Source: Malachius bipustulatus (taxonomy: Eukaryota > Arthropoda > Insecta > Coleoptera > Melyridae). From it: 64,000 nucleotides of DNA. Under the pieces are notes generated by a model. The model was not told the DNA's origin, ran no database searches, and saw only the letters and a list, made by a program, of their open reading frames with translations. The DNA lies in assembly GCA_910589415.1 (NCBI GenBank), contig OU342635.1, positions 2,604,001-2,668,000 on the forward strand, given 5' to 3'. Below are positions 35,197 through 45,997 of this stretch, piece by piece (the first letter of the stretch is position 1; each line of letters opens with the position of its first letter). Position numbers and translations under genes: made by a program.

Positions 35197-37371
35197 CAGG
35201 GTGATTCATGAGTGACCTTACATAGACCAATGGTGATAAGCGGACTTCAAGGCGGGTCGAAAACCACAAAAGAAATTTTTTTTGTGTGATTGGTTAACAA
35301 GTTACAGGGTGTTTTATGTCTCAGGTACAAAACTTTGATAGGCGATATTTCTGAAACGGCTGGAGATATTTTGTCGAAATTTACCAGGAATGGTGCATTC
35401 CGGAAACTCATCAAAACCGCATTCTGAGTTAATTAAAAATCCAGGACCGGACTTGAAAATTTTTGCCCCCATGGTCTTTGTTGAAAAAGTTTATTTTCTG
35501 ACCTTGCTACTAAAAAACTGTCATCGAATTTGAAAAGATAAGAAAAAACTCTATAGAAATCATTCCTCAATTTGAACGGCACACCCAAACCGTCTCGAAA
35601 AAAAAATGTCAAAGTAAAACTTCTCAGTAAATTATCGTTTTCGAGCAGACATATTTTACTTAATGTTCGTCTGAATTCCTTCAAATTTATTTTTTGACTT
35701 GTTTCTGTGGGAAAAATGTCAGTGTAAATTAAATGTTATCAATATTAATGTTATAAACGGTTCTCAAAATGTCCTTTACCAACTTCAATACATTTCCTGC
35801 AGCATTTCCATAAATTTTGGTTTGCTTTTTGAATTATTTGCCTGTTGTTTCTAATTTCATCAGCAACTACCAGTATTCGCGTCCTAAGCTCCTCTCTGGT
35901 ACTTACTTTCGTTTTTTAGACTTCCTGCTTCATATGGCCCAATGGGTAATAGTCTAAAACAGTGAGGTTGGGGGACCTAGGTGGTCAGGAATGAGGGCCG
36001 CCGCGCCCGAACCAACGATTGGGGTGCACTCATTGTGGAGATGCTCTCTGACTTGTCGAGAAAAATGCGGTGGTGCCCCATCTTGCTGGAAGGAAAGAGC
36101 ACGCCTGTTCACGTTCGCCTCTGCAAGCAAGCCGGCCAAAATGACTTGTAGGAAAAGTAAATAAATTTCCCCCGTGAGCCGCCCAGCAAAAAATGGGGTC
36201 CTATTATTAGGGTATCATTTGCAATTCCACACTGCACATTTATAGAAAATCTGTTGCGAGTTCTTCTGAACAACAGAGCGCGGATTTTCATATGCCCATA
36301 GGTGGGAGTTTTTTTTATTCGTGACACCATCCCGCGTGAACTGAGCTTCGATTAGTACACAAAACTCTACGCAGTCCATTCAATGGAACTTCATTGAATG
36401 GTTGAAGCCTCTGTACGCTTTGTACGTGACAGGGATGGCATCCGCTTTTCTTTTTTTCAAAGTTCGCCATACTCTTGATTGAGAAATGCTCAGTGCTTGC
36501 TCAATTCTTCGCGTACTTGTACTTGGATTTACTGCCAACATCTCCACGATGTTTTATGGCTCAGATTTTCCAATTGAGGTTCAGCATTCCTTTGAACTCA
36601 GGGAAATATGCCGTGGTTTCGAGAAAATTGGAAAACAGACGCGAAACGTTACATGGGCCGGTGTTCTTCGATTGTGATCTTCTATGATATTCTCTCGCAG
36701 CTGCTCTTGAATTTCCATTGCAGAAACTATACACAAACATAATGTCTGGTATTCGTTATCAGTGAAATGATTTGTGATTATTAGTGAAATCTGAAAATTT
36801 TGTAGTTGACACCTGATTTCCCAGTAATAAAGCTTGGCCTTCTGTCCAACATTTTTCCCACAGAAACAAGTCAAAAAATAAATTTGAAGGAATTCAGACG
36901 AACATTAAGTAAAATATGTCTGCTCGAAAACGATAATTTACTGAGAAGTTTTACTTTGACATTTTTTTTTCGAGACGGTTTGGGTGTGCCGTTCAAATTG
37001 AGGAATGATTTCTATAGAGTTTTTTCTTATCTTTTCAAATTCGATGACAGTTTTTCAGTAGCACGGTCAGAAAATAAACTTTTTCAACAAAGACCATGGG
37101 GGCAAAAATTTTCAAGTCCGGTCCTGGATTTTTAATTAACTCAGAATGCGGTTTTGATGAGTTTCCGGAATGCACCATTCCTTGTAAATTTCTACAAAAT
37201 ATCTCCAGCCGTTTCAGAAATATCGCCTATCAAAGTTTTGTACCTGAGACATAAAACACCCTGTAACTTGTTAACCAATCACACAAAAAAAATTTCTTTT
37301 GTGGTTTTCGACCCGCCTTGAAGTCCGCTTATCACCATTGGTCTATGTAAGGTCACTCATGAATCACCCTG
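35197..37371 (-). mobile_element. Mariner-superfamily element with 523-bp inverted repeats
   Basis: The ends CAGGGTGATTCATGAGTGAC and their inverse are flanked by TA on both sides. The inverted repeats run 35197-35719 and 36849-37371 with very high identity, including the shared block from TTCTGAGTTAATTAAAAATC to CACAGAAACAAGTC. Between them lies a decayed transposase on the - strand. Terminal repeats this long are unusual for mariner-type elements, which mostly have 20-250 bp. Confidence 0.9.
35745..36790 (-). pseudogene. Mariner-superfamily transposase pseudogene
   Basis: On the - strand, parts in different frames line up with one transposase. An N-terminal helix-turn-helix segment (FTDNEYQTLCLCIVSAM...RRTPAHVTF) lies at about 36650-36780. 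A middle block like NVQCGIANDTLIIGPHF lies at about 36170-36250, with the second catalytic Asp in QQDGAPPHFSRQVREHL (about 36040-36090). A PRSPNLTVLDYYPLGHMK block carrying the third Asp lies at about 35925-35975, and a CIEVGKGHFE-like C-terminus near 35770-35800. Frame changes and stops make it non-functional. Confidence 0.85.
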
Positions 37372-38859
37372 TATAGTCTGGAATTTATTCACATGTTCAG
37401 TGCAGTGTTGCCGCTTTATGTTTACAAGAATGGTAATACCTATATTAGAGAGTAATGGTAATCATTTGTAAAAAAAAAGAACTTACAGCTAGCACTGCGT
37501 TAAGAAAATTTACCACTCTTAAAAAGTTAAGTTCATCCCAGCATGCTCCAAGTGCGCGTGTTATTATTGAGCAGCCTGTATATCCAAATATTTTAGTTTT
37601 AGATAAAAAGTGTTTCCAATACCTAAGTACCTTAGTGTACCTATACGCTCAAAACTTTAGTAGTTAATGTCCGTGATATAATTTTAGATTACCATTACAT
37701 TACAATAAACGAATGAACGAATGATAATTTTAGTTTCTTATCTTCAGCTGCATTGTTAGGTAGGTTTATTTATATTATTATCATTTATTTGAATAATCAC
37801 TAGTTTTCAGTTCGAACAGAGTACCTACCTAGGTTTCTACAAAACATAAAGTGGTCTAATAAATTAACCTATTATACAAATTATCTATTGCCTACAACAT
37901 TTATACATTCGTAGGTAATACATAGCAGGCGCCTGCTAAAAACTAGCTTCATCTATTACAACAGCAGAGCGGTTCCGTCCTTGCTTGCATTGCATGAATG
38001 TTGTGGTTCGCGTCTGCTTATCAAGTACACGTTTGTTCGCTTATTCAATAAAATAAGTAATTCAAGCCACGCAACAGTTGTTAAAAATATGTAGTCGCAG
38101 ACACACGTGCTTGCGTAATATTACTCCGATTACCTATAATACCTGTACAATAGTTTTTTATTAATGACTCATCCAATCCTCTAAACTTGTTACAAATTAT
38201 TTACGTTGCCACCACAGTGCGAGGCAACGCTCTCTAAAAATATAAACGGTAAACTTGTCATAACCGAATTGTTTGGAAGAAAACATCCATTAATAACATG
38301 GTAAGTGAAATAAAATTATTTTAGTTTAAAAAGCTCAACATTATTCGTAATCGTTATTACTGCTTGTCTCATTTATAAGCACTTAAACTTCTGTAATATT
38401 TAAATTAACTAATAGGTACCTATGTAATATACCATATAGGTAGGTAGGTATTTTACATTTATACTTACCTATACTTAGTTTAGGTATACATAGTAGGTAG
38501 GTACCTATTTATCAAGGTATTTCGCTAACCGGTAGATATTTTTTCAAACTGGCGCAATATTAATATTTCCGTGATTTAAAAAAAAATCCGAAATTTTACA
38601 AGTAGTAAAGTTATTAGATTTCTACTTCGGAAAAATGGCGGAAAAGGTAACTTTTTACACCCAAGTCAAGTTAGCCACGGTTCGGCCAGCCACATTTTCG
38701 GCCAGGAAGAGGAGCTTTGTTTAATGTCCAGCAAAAAAAAAAATGTTTTTCGTTATTGACGCTTTGAATGGAAAATACTTGTTCTTTGTTGATAATAATA
38801 AATATTATTATAATGTTTCGGATCTTTTTCGGCAAATTTTCAGTATAAAAGTTTGTTTT

Positions 38860-39985
38860 TTCAGTTTATTAAGTTCGTGGCCGAAAGCGTAGCTGGCCAT
38901 TGTTATGAATTTTTTAGCAAAATTACATTTTTCAGCTTATTAAGTCGTGGCCGAAAGCAAGGTTGGCCATTATTTTAAAATTTCGGGCTTTTTCCGGGAA
39001 GATTTCTACTATTTTTTAAGTTTCTTAAGTCCATGTCCATTTTTGGACTTTTTTGGGCAAAATTATAGCAAAAATTACATTTTTCAGTTTATTAAGTTGT
39101 GGCCGAAAGCGTGGCATGCCATTATTATTAAAATTCTTCTTTCATCTTCTTTCAGCAAGATTTCTGTCAGAATTTTTTTTTCAGTTTCTGAGGTCCGTGA
39201 CCGACAGCGTGGCTGGCCATTGTTATGAATTTTTGGGGCTTTTTTGAGCAAAATTTCAGCAAAAAATACATTTTTCAGTTCATTTAAGTTGTGGCCGAAA
39301 GCGAGGTTGGCCATTATTTTAAAATTTCGGTCTTTTTTCGGCAAGATTTCTGCTATCAGTACTTTTTTCAGTTTCTTAAGTCCATGGGCATTTTTGGAGC
39401 TTTTTTGAGCAAAATTACAGCAAAAATTACATTTTTCAGTTTATTAAGTCGTGGCCGTTCGCGTGGCTGGCACTTATTATGAACTTTTGGGACTTTTTTG
39501 AGCAAAATTACAGAAAAATTGAATTTTTTCAGTTCGTTAAGTCGTGGCCGAAAGCGAGGTTGACCATTATTTTAAAATTTCAGGCTTCTTTCGGCAAGAT
39601 TTCTGCCAGTATTTTTTTTTCAGTTTCTTAAGTGCGTGGTCGAAAGCGCGCGGCTAACCAATATTACGAATTTTCTTGATTTTAAAAAAAAAAAAATCAG
39701 CTTAAATGATTAAAAAGTCCGTGGCTGGTTATCACGATGAATTTTTGAATTTGTTTAGCCAAATTCAGGAAAAAGGATTTTTTCAGTTTAAGTTCGTGGG
39801 TTCGAAAGCGTGGCCGGCAATATTATAAAATTTCGGACTTTTCGAGCAAAATTTCAGCAAAAATTACGTTTTGCAATTTCTCAAGTTCATAGCTGAAAGC
39901 GCAGAATTTTTATTAAAGAATATTTCAGCAAAATAGATTTTTCGAAAGTGGAAGAAAGCGTGGCTGCTGTGGCGTTTCAATTACC
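38860..39985. repeat. Degenerate tandem repeats (GTGGCCGAAAGCG)
   Basis: GTGGCCGAAAGCGTGGCTGG-like cores recur near 38878, 38946, 39102, 39200, 39291, 39455, 39544 and 39634. They alternate with CATTTTTCAGTTTATTAAG and GGCAAGATTTCTGC-like blocks. Two unit types seem to alternate, giving a longer period of about 250-340 bp. ORFs here are by-products of the repeat. Probably a young minisatellite-like expansion. Confidence 0.7.
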
Positions 39986-40497
39986 TTGATGAACCTTTTC
40001 TTGGTTACCTATTTCTGAACCAATTTTGAATTTGAAAAAACAGCTGAATAGAGAATCGAATACTTGTTTTGAAAATACGAAAATAATACAGGGCGCTATT
40101 AATTTTTTTAAGGGTGGGGACTGTAACTTTAGGGGATGTTGAAATGCGGGTTGTTTTCATGCTGTCATGTTATAGAGCTTTAAAAATTATAATAATATCC
40201 CCTTTATTCGATACGATTATCTCAATCTGTATATGAGATATGATGATATGGTCTGGTCAATTAAGTCTCGGACACCCTGTAAAGTTTATAGAAAAATGAC
40301 ATAATACGGACTCATAAAAGTTTTTCTATTCACTAGTGCAGCGCGCTCGTGGCCGCGCGCCCCTGAAGCGGCTGAAAACTGAAAAAAAAAACGTAGTTGA
40401 AGCGCCACAGCCAGCCACGCTTTCTTCCACTTTCGAAAAATCTATTTTGCTGAATATTCTTTAATAAAAATTCTGCGCTTTCAGCTATGAACTTGAG
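39884..40497. repeat. Inverted repeat at the end of the tandem array
   Basis: The block 39884-39983 (TCATAGCTGAAAGCGCAG, GAAAGTGGAAGAAAGCGTGG) recurs in inverse complement at 40402-40497 with near identity. About 420 bp lie between, including TA-CAGGG type end fragments near 40089 and 40270. Confidence 0.75.
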
Positions 40498-40773
40498 ATC
40501 ATTACTTTTTATTTCAACTTTCTCTGAATGACTTTAGCTGTCAAAATTTAGACAGTTTTAAATTAAGAGGACGGGGAGAATTTTTTGTCGAGATATTATA
40601 AAATTTAGTTTTTTTGTAGTTTTATTATAATAGCCGTATTAAATTTGTAATTAAAAATTTTTTTATAAAAAAGCGTCCATTTTGGATCCGCCATTTTGAA
40701 ATTGCAATTTTTCTAACATTGCATTCTTGTTCAGCGACCTCCAAAACGTCTATAATGTATCAACTAGAGTTTA

Positions 40774-41953
40774 CAGTGGCGGTTTCTCCATTAGGTCATT
40801 TGGTCAATGACCTCCCAAATAAATTAACCACCTCAACTAATTTTATAGTGTATCATAAACTAAAACTAATAATAATTATATTATAACTATGTAATAATTC
40901 CAGTAATTAACTTCACTTATATAGGTAGTTGTTATTTTGTAATTCCCGGGAAGATAGTGGCGAGGATCTGGGACGTGGGTCAACGAAGCAGTTGACCACC
41001 GTGGTTTAAAGAGTAAGATGCCTTTGCCTATGTGCTGGAGCGAGATAGGTATAATAGCAACTTTGCCTGTATTTAAGACGGTCCCATTCTGTACTTGAAG
41101 GTCAACGCCCAGTGGGGGCGGGACCAAAGATTCTAACCACGGACCAGAGATTTCGATGTGCTGTGTTGCCGCGGTGGTACATTTGTATCACATTTGGTAT
41201 ATTTTATTTTTGCTGGTACTGCATTTTAAAGTTAAAGTTCAATGCTATTCTGGTACATTTTTCATTTTTGCAATTTTATTATTTAAACTTGCCTATTATT
41301 GTATGTAGGTATGCAATCACATATTTAAATTGTATATTATGTCTCGCAATGAACATTTTGTAGCTTTAAATATTGATCGAATGAACCATTATGAATTTAA
41401 AATTATGTCATTTAGGCTATGTAATTAAATAATAAACATAGTTAACTGGCAAAAGTACCATATTGGTACATTTTTAATTTCTCATCAAAAAACGTACCGC
41501 GGCAATACGGGAAAATCACTGTCGGTCGCGTTACTGTCGTGTCGACTGGGGGGGGGGGGGGGGGTTCTGCGTGATGTGTGGGTTGGTGGTTCAGGAAATC
41601 GGGATTCGGTGTAGACGAGAGAGAGAGACGCGGACGAGACACAACTCGACGGAAATACGAACACGTGGTGGTGCTGGTGCTGGTGTCGGTTTACTCGGTT
41701 TCTGATTTTTCGGTTTTTTATTGAAAACTTCAATGAACTTGTAATTGAAAACTTTGCAAATTGCAAAGACAGAAGAATAGACCTCAAGTTCAAAACTCTT
41801 TAATTTTATTTTAAACTACTGGGAAATTGCGTGACCTTGAACACTCAAAAAATTTCGCCTGCGGCGCATTTAGGGTGTTGTTTATTTTCCTTTCTTAGGT
41901 GGTCGGCGATTTTGAAATGACCTGCCTGTGAAAAGTATCACCAGCCGCCACTG
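40774..41953. mobile_element. hAT-like element with CAGTGGCGG ends
   Basis: The left end CAGTGGCGGTTTCTCC and right end CCAGCCGCCACTG are inverted. CAGTGGCGG is a common start of hAT elements. The outside bases are CTAGAGTT (40764-40771) and CTAGAGTA (41954-41961), a near match offset by two bases on the left, so the duplication is imperfect. The interior has an inverted pair around TTGCCGCGGTGGTAC (41166) and GTACCGCGGCAA (41495) and a 17-G run. No intact transposase. Confidence 0.6.
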
Positions 41954-42502
41954 CTAGAGTACGATTGTGTTGGGATTTATTGATCGTTTTGTTCACTGTC
42001 CGCGATACAAAAACGTCGTCAGCTCAATTCCTTCAAAAACGTCCATAAAATGGATATTGTCCTTTTTCCTACCTGCACCACACCCACGCCCCACACCACT
42101 GCAAAACTGATAATAAAAAACACATTTTTTACACAAGTTCATGGTTCGGAAAACATTTTTCCTACACTATACGCTCCAAAACAAACTTTTGCGGACATGG
42201 CGGTCCGATTCGTTTTTATTCAACGTTTCTTTTATTAAAAATATAAAAATTAACAACAAGTACAACAGCATATTTAATAGCAAAGGCATTCTTCAACGAG
42301 CGGATAATGATTGGTATAGGTATTATTCACGAGGACGAAACTTGAAGTGAATAATGGTCATTCTGCGTGAGATGAAGACTCTATTTTCTCTACGATTTTA
42401 TTCGAAAATCATACCTATCTACAGCTTTTAAATAATTATACCTAAATTTCTTAATAACAGAATATTTGGCTTATTTTATGCCTAAAAGTTCATATAGACA
42501 TA

Positions 42503-42823
42503 GGTTCGCAACCGTTTCGTTACCGATCTAATACAGGGTGTTGAAATTTAAAAAAAAAGTTTTTTTTCTTTATAACTCCCGTAATTTTTGACATACTTAG
42601 CTCTAATTTGAAATACAGGTTACGTTGTAAAAAATTATTTTCTGTCATTGGTTACACAAAATTTAAAAAAATTCAATGACAAAGTAGGCTGGGGCTTTAT
42701 TTGAATATTCTCTCGTTTTCTTAACTTTAACTAAAGTTCGACAACAGCAGGAACTATAAAGAAAAAAAAAACAAGTTTTGAAATTTCGACACTCTGTAGA
42801 TTGATAACGAAACGGTTGCGGAC
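42503..42823. mobile_element. MITE with about 45-bp inverted ends
   Basis: GGTTCGCAACCGTTTCGTTA on the left is matched inversely by TAACGAAACGGTTGCGGAC, and ACAGGGTGTTGAAATTT by AAATTTCGACACTCTGT. It ends about 100 bp before the exon 11 acceptor. No coding potential. Confidence 0.75.
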
Positions 42824-42924
42824 TTATGCTGACTTATGCGGTCTGTTGCTGTCTATAATTATTATATTGTCACTGATATCAAATATGCATTTTGTTCTTC
42901 TTCTTATTCTGTGTTTTTTTTTAG

Positions 42925-43159
42925 GATACGGTTCCATGAGCCCGCACCATGGTTACGGCATGAGTACAGCTGGTGGCGACTACCCTCCCTCCAACCCCTA
43001 TAGTCCCTACTCCAGTGGTGGGTATTCTTGCGGAGGCGGCTATCCCACAACAGGAGGATACCCGGCGCCGCCGGGAGGATACGCGTCCGCTCCTTGCTAT
43101 TCAATGCCGCCACCCCAGCACTCGATGCAGCAACACGATAAGGGCAGTAAGGACAACAG
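42925..43159 (+). CDS. MYT1L: Exon 11: Gly/Tyr/Pro-rich linker
   Basis: Acceptor TTTTTTTTTAG, donor ACAG|GTCAGT. It encodes residues 978-1054, a low-complexity stretch with repeated Y-P-S/GGY units (YGSMSPHHGYGMST, then NPYSPYSSGGYSCGGGY) ending DKGSKDN. Phase 2 at the end joins exon 12. The tyrosine-rich prion-like composition suggests a disordered, possibly self-associating segment; that is inference. Confidence 0.92.
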
Positions 43160-43539
43160 GTCAGTATCGTACTTATAGGATAATTAGTGGTTTCGTCAAG
43201 TGTCTAACACTAACACGCCCACCAGTCTTATAAAACTTTTCACACTTCTTGTAATGCGAAAAAATTCATTGCGAAATGTTATAAAGAGTTGTCAATTTGC
43301 CATGAAAGTGTGACAAAAATTTCACATACAAAGTTTTTTTAATCGCATACACAGTGAACTTCTTAGTAAGAACTCTCCCAGTCAATTTATCTTCAGCCGG
43401 TCCTGGAAATTCTAAGTTTAGAGAACGCCGATCGAATGCTAGATAACAGTGTACCAAAAAACTAGAAAATTGTAATGATCCGTGTAGATATTACAGCCAA
43501 ATTAATATTTTTCAAAATTCACGACAACAAAATCAAAAT

Positions 43540-44064
43540 CTCTGAAAAAATTATCAAAAAACTAGTTACTACTTAGGCCTTAATTAACCATAATTAAATA
43601 AAATATAGTCATATAGAAATGATAGGTAGAATGATTGATTTATGGTGTTGGTGTGTAATAAAGAGATCAATGTAATCTGAAAAGGGTAGGTATCATAAAT
43701 TCTTGAGTAAACTGAGTAAATGGTAGTGTAGTGATTTTTCAGATTATAATATTGATCACCTTATTACACACCAACACCATAAATCAATCATTCTACCTAT
43801 CATTTCTATATAACTAGGTATATTTTATTTAATTAAGGCCTAACAATTATTTTGTTGATAGTTCTTTTCAGCGATTTTTTCACCATTTTATCACTAAATT
43901 AGAGTTTTTATCGCTGGTCCCCAACGAAAAAAAAAATTATTGAAACTGATTATGCGATTCTGTAGTCCTATATTAATTACATGAAACCTCAAAGTTTCAG
44001 TTTTTGTCTTTAAAATTACCCTTTATTTGGGGGGGGGGCATAAGTGATGGGCCAACCTGTATAT
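43540..44064. mobile_element. MITE, copy 2 of the 27-kb family, with internal palindrome
   Basis: Shares AGGTAGAATGATTGAT, AAAAGGGTAGGTATCATAAA and the right-end block AAGTGATGGGCCAACCTGTA with the element at 27059-27618. Between 43573 and 43855 it contains an extra inverted duplication (GTGTTGGTGTGTAATAA against TTATTACACACCAACAC) that copy 1 lacks. The left end is less clear. Confidence 0.7.
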
Positions 44065-45057
44065 TAACAGAGAAGTTATTCGACACTTTTTAAGGGTCAC
44101 ATGATATTTCCCTTTATAAGCTGTTCACATACGTGCGTGTCAAATGAACATCAACTTTTACCCTAGTAAGCGTCAATGTCGGTAATACAGGTACCCTACA
44201 GTTACTGACTACTTATAATTCGGATCCGAGCTAACTTTATTAACTGTCAAATATTTTCGTTTTTATAACTCAATTTTCATCTCTTGGTAAGTCTTTTATA
44301 ATTATTATTAGATTGTATTCAAAATCTAACTAACAATTAATTAAGTAATCACAAACCTAACGGACTATCCTAAGTTAAATTATACCTGCTTAGGTACTGA
44401 CAAACTAACAGTACCTATTTATATTTTGTTGAAAAAAGAGCAATCCCAAATCAAATAACCCCGTAGAAACCTTATGGAAAATATGTCCCGGTCTAATCTG
44501 TTGTTTCTTTGAGAAATTTCCGTGGGTGTGAACCCAGAAAAACTCATATTTTCGAAATATCCTCTGAAGGTTGATTTTTTTCTCATACTCACGACAGTCC
44601 TTTGCTTTTACAGGCTTTTTCAGTGATCTATTAGAAGTAGGTAATTATATGGAGAAGCAGAAAATCCAGAGATCTCAAATTTAGGTGACGGCCATTACAG
44701 CCTAGAATCTCTCGAGTGAAAATATTTTCAAAAGGGCTACCCTTCCGGTTATACCGGAAATCGAAACCAAATTTGTTGTTTTATTTTCAAGATATTATGG
44801 AACAACGGCTCACAGATGCCCTTTCTCAACTTTTTATTAGGGTTTTTTACGTGGTTGAAATTTAAAAAATACAGGGTGATGAAATATTTGATTATTTTCG
44901 CCACCCTGTATAAAAATTCTATTTCACAATAATTAAAAACCTCATCTCGAGCTTCTCTGTCACGTTTTGCGTATCATCCTTTTGGAAGAATTATCGAGTT
45001 TGTTACATTTAAGAGCTGTGTACCTAAGTGACGTATGTAGGTTTTTATAAAGCCACT

Positions 45058-45177
45058 TCAACTGAAATAATAAGTGATTCCGGGCCTTTTTAGCCGCGCT
45101 GCTTGTAGATTAAGAGCACGCGCAGCAAACCTTAAATGAACATGGCTGAATACCCCGAAATCACTTATGATTTCAGC
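45058..45177. repeat. Short palindromic MITE-like repeat
   Basis: AACTGAAATAATAAGTGATT on the left pairs with AATCACTTATGATTTCAG on the right. The middle includes GCGCTGC and GCGCAGC, also inverted. Non-coding. Confidence 0.6.
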
Positions 45178-45512
45178 TCTGTAATTGAGTGAACTCGATG
45201 CTTAAAAGTTATAAGTAACCATTCGACTTGTCGCATTACTAAAGTTGAGCCGTCCGTCTTGTTACAGCCCATGCAGTACGATTGCAAATTAGAAAAAAAA
45301 ACATTGCTATGGTCAGTTATCTGCAAATTCGTACAAATTAACATTTAAGACGTTACGGAGAACCGTTTTAAAATGGCGCTCTAATTTAGCTACGTCACTA
45401 TTCACTAGTACCAAACGGTTTCAGAATTGCCTATTATTCATATTCAGTCAGGTGTGACTTATATTAGTGCCGTGATACTTGTTTGTAACCTCGTTATTAT
45501 TCCTAACGAAAA

Positions 45513-45562
45513 CTGGGATTCACCAGTATTCTGGGATTCACCAGCATTCTGGGATTCACCAG
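45513..45562. repeat. 18-bp minisatellite, 2.8 copies
   Basis: CTGGGATTCACCAGTATT is repeated directly with one base change between the first two copies (T to C), and a partial third copy. It is too short to be a reliable coding signal. Confidence 0.85.
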
Positions 45563-45865
45563 AAACGCGTCCCGTCTAATTTACCGAGTTTAAACCTGTA
45601 CCTAGTCTTTTTGCATATTATTATCTTGCAGTTGCATATTTGCAGTTATTATCTTTTCTTGGAAACCCTTTCTTTACTGCAATTTTCGAATTTTTGGGTG
45701 GTATTTGAACTTCAACGACTTACGTTATTGGTATCGATACCAACAGAAAATTAAAAAATAAAAATTATTGGTAACATACGATGATGATGTAGGTATGAAT
45801 GTAATGAATGTATCTTGTGTGCGATTTCGAATGCATCGATACTGACATCAGTCATTGTGATGTAG

Positions 45866-45997
45866 CCCGCGTCGGTTCAGTGGCGGCGCCCAGACGCCAG
45901 CGACGCGCGGTAGAGATGGTAAGGAGCTGATTCAGTGTCCGACCGTAAGCTGTGACGGCATGGGACACGTGTCCGGCAACTACGCCACCCACAGAAG
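45866..45997 (+). CDS. MYT1L: Exon 12: first half of zinc finger 3, GC splice donor
   Basis: The acceptor is TGATGTAG. It encodes residues 1056-1098: [20 protein letters not shown], then LIQCPTVSC and [23 protein letters not shown] is conserved before this finger in vertebrates. The ligands are C1079, C1084, H1089 and H1097. The exon ends CACAGAAG followed by GCAAGC, so the donor is GC instead of GT. Exon 13 restores SLSGCP in frame only from this point. The usual PTPGC is PTVSC here. Confidence 0.93.

Larger units (their letters stand above)
32461..42924 (+). other. Intron 10 (10.5 kb), transposon-rich
   Basis: It holds a MITE at 33115-33640, a tandem array at 33780-35100, the mariner-type element at 35197-37371, degenerate tandem repeats at 38860-39985 with an inverted fragment at 40402-40497, a hAT-like element at 40774-41953 and a MITE at 42503-42823. 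AT-rich sequence at 37400-38600 shows nothing recognisable apart from TAGGTA-rich simple sequence near 38440-38510. Confidence 0.7.
43160..45865 (+). other. Intron 11
   Basis: Contains the second copy of the 27-kb MITE family (43540-44064), fragments ending in ACAGGGTG/CACCCTGTA near 44873-44911, a palindrome at 45058-45177 and an 18-bp minisatellite at 45513-45562. Nothing else was recognised. Confidence 0.65.

Noticed and set aside
36806..37135. 109-codon ORF in the right inverted repeat as a host gene
   Set aside because: It is mirrored almost exactly at 35433-35684 in the other arm and belongs to the terminal repeat of the mariner-type element.
45479..45754. ORF with repeated SGIHQ peptide
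   Set aside because: The peptide repeat comes from the 18-bp minisatellite and the rest has no support as coding.
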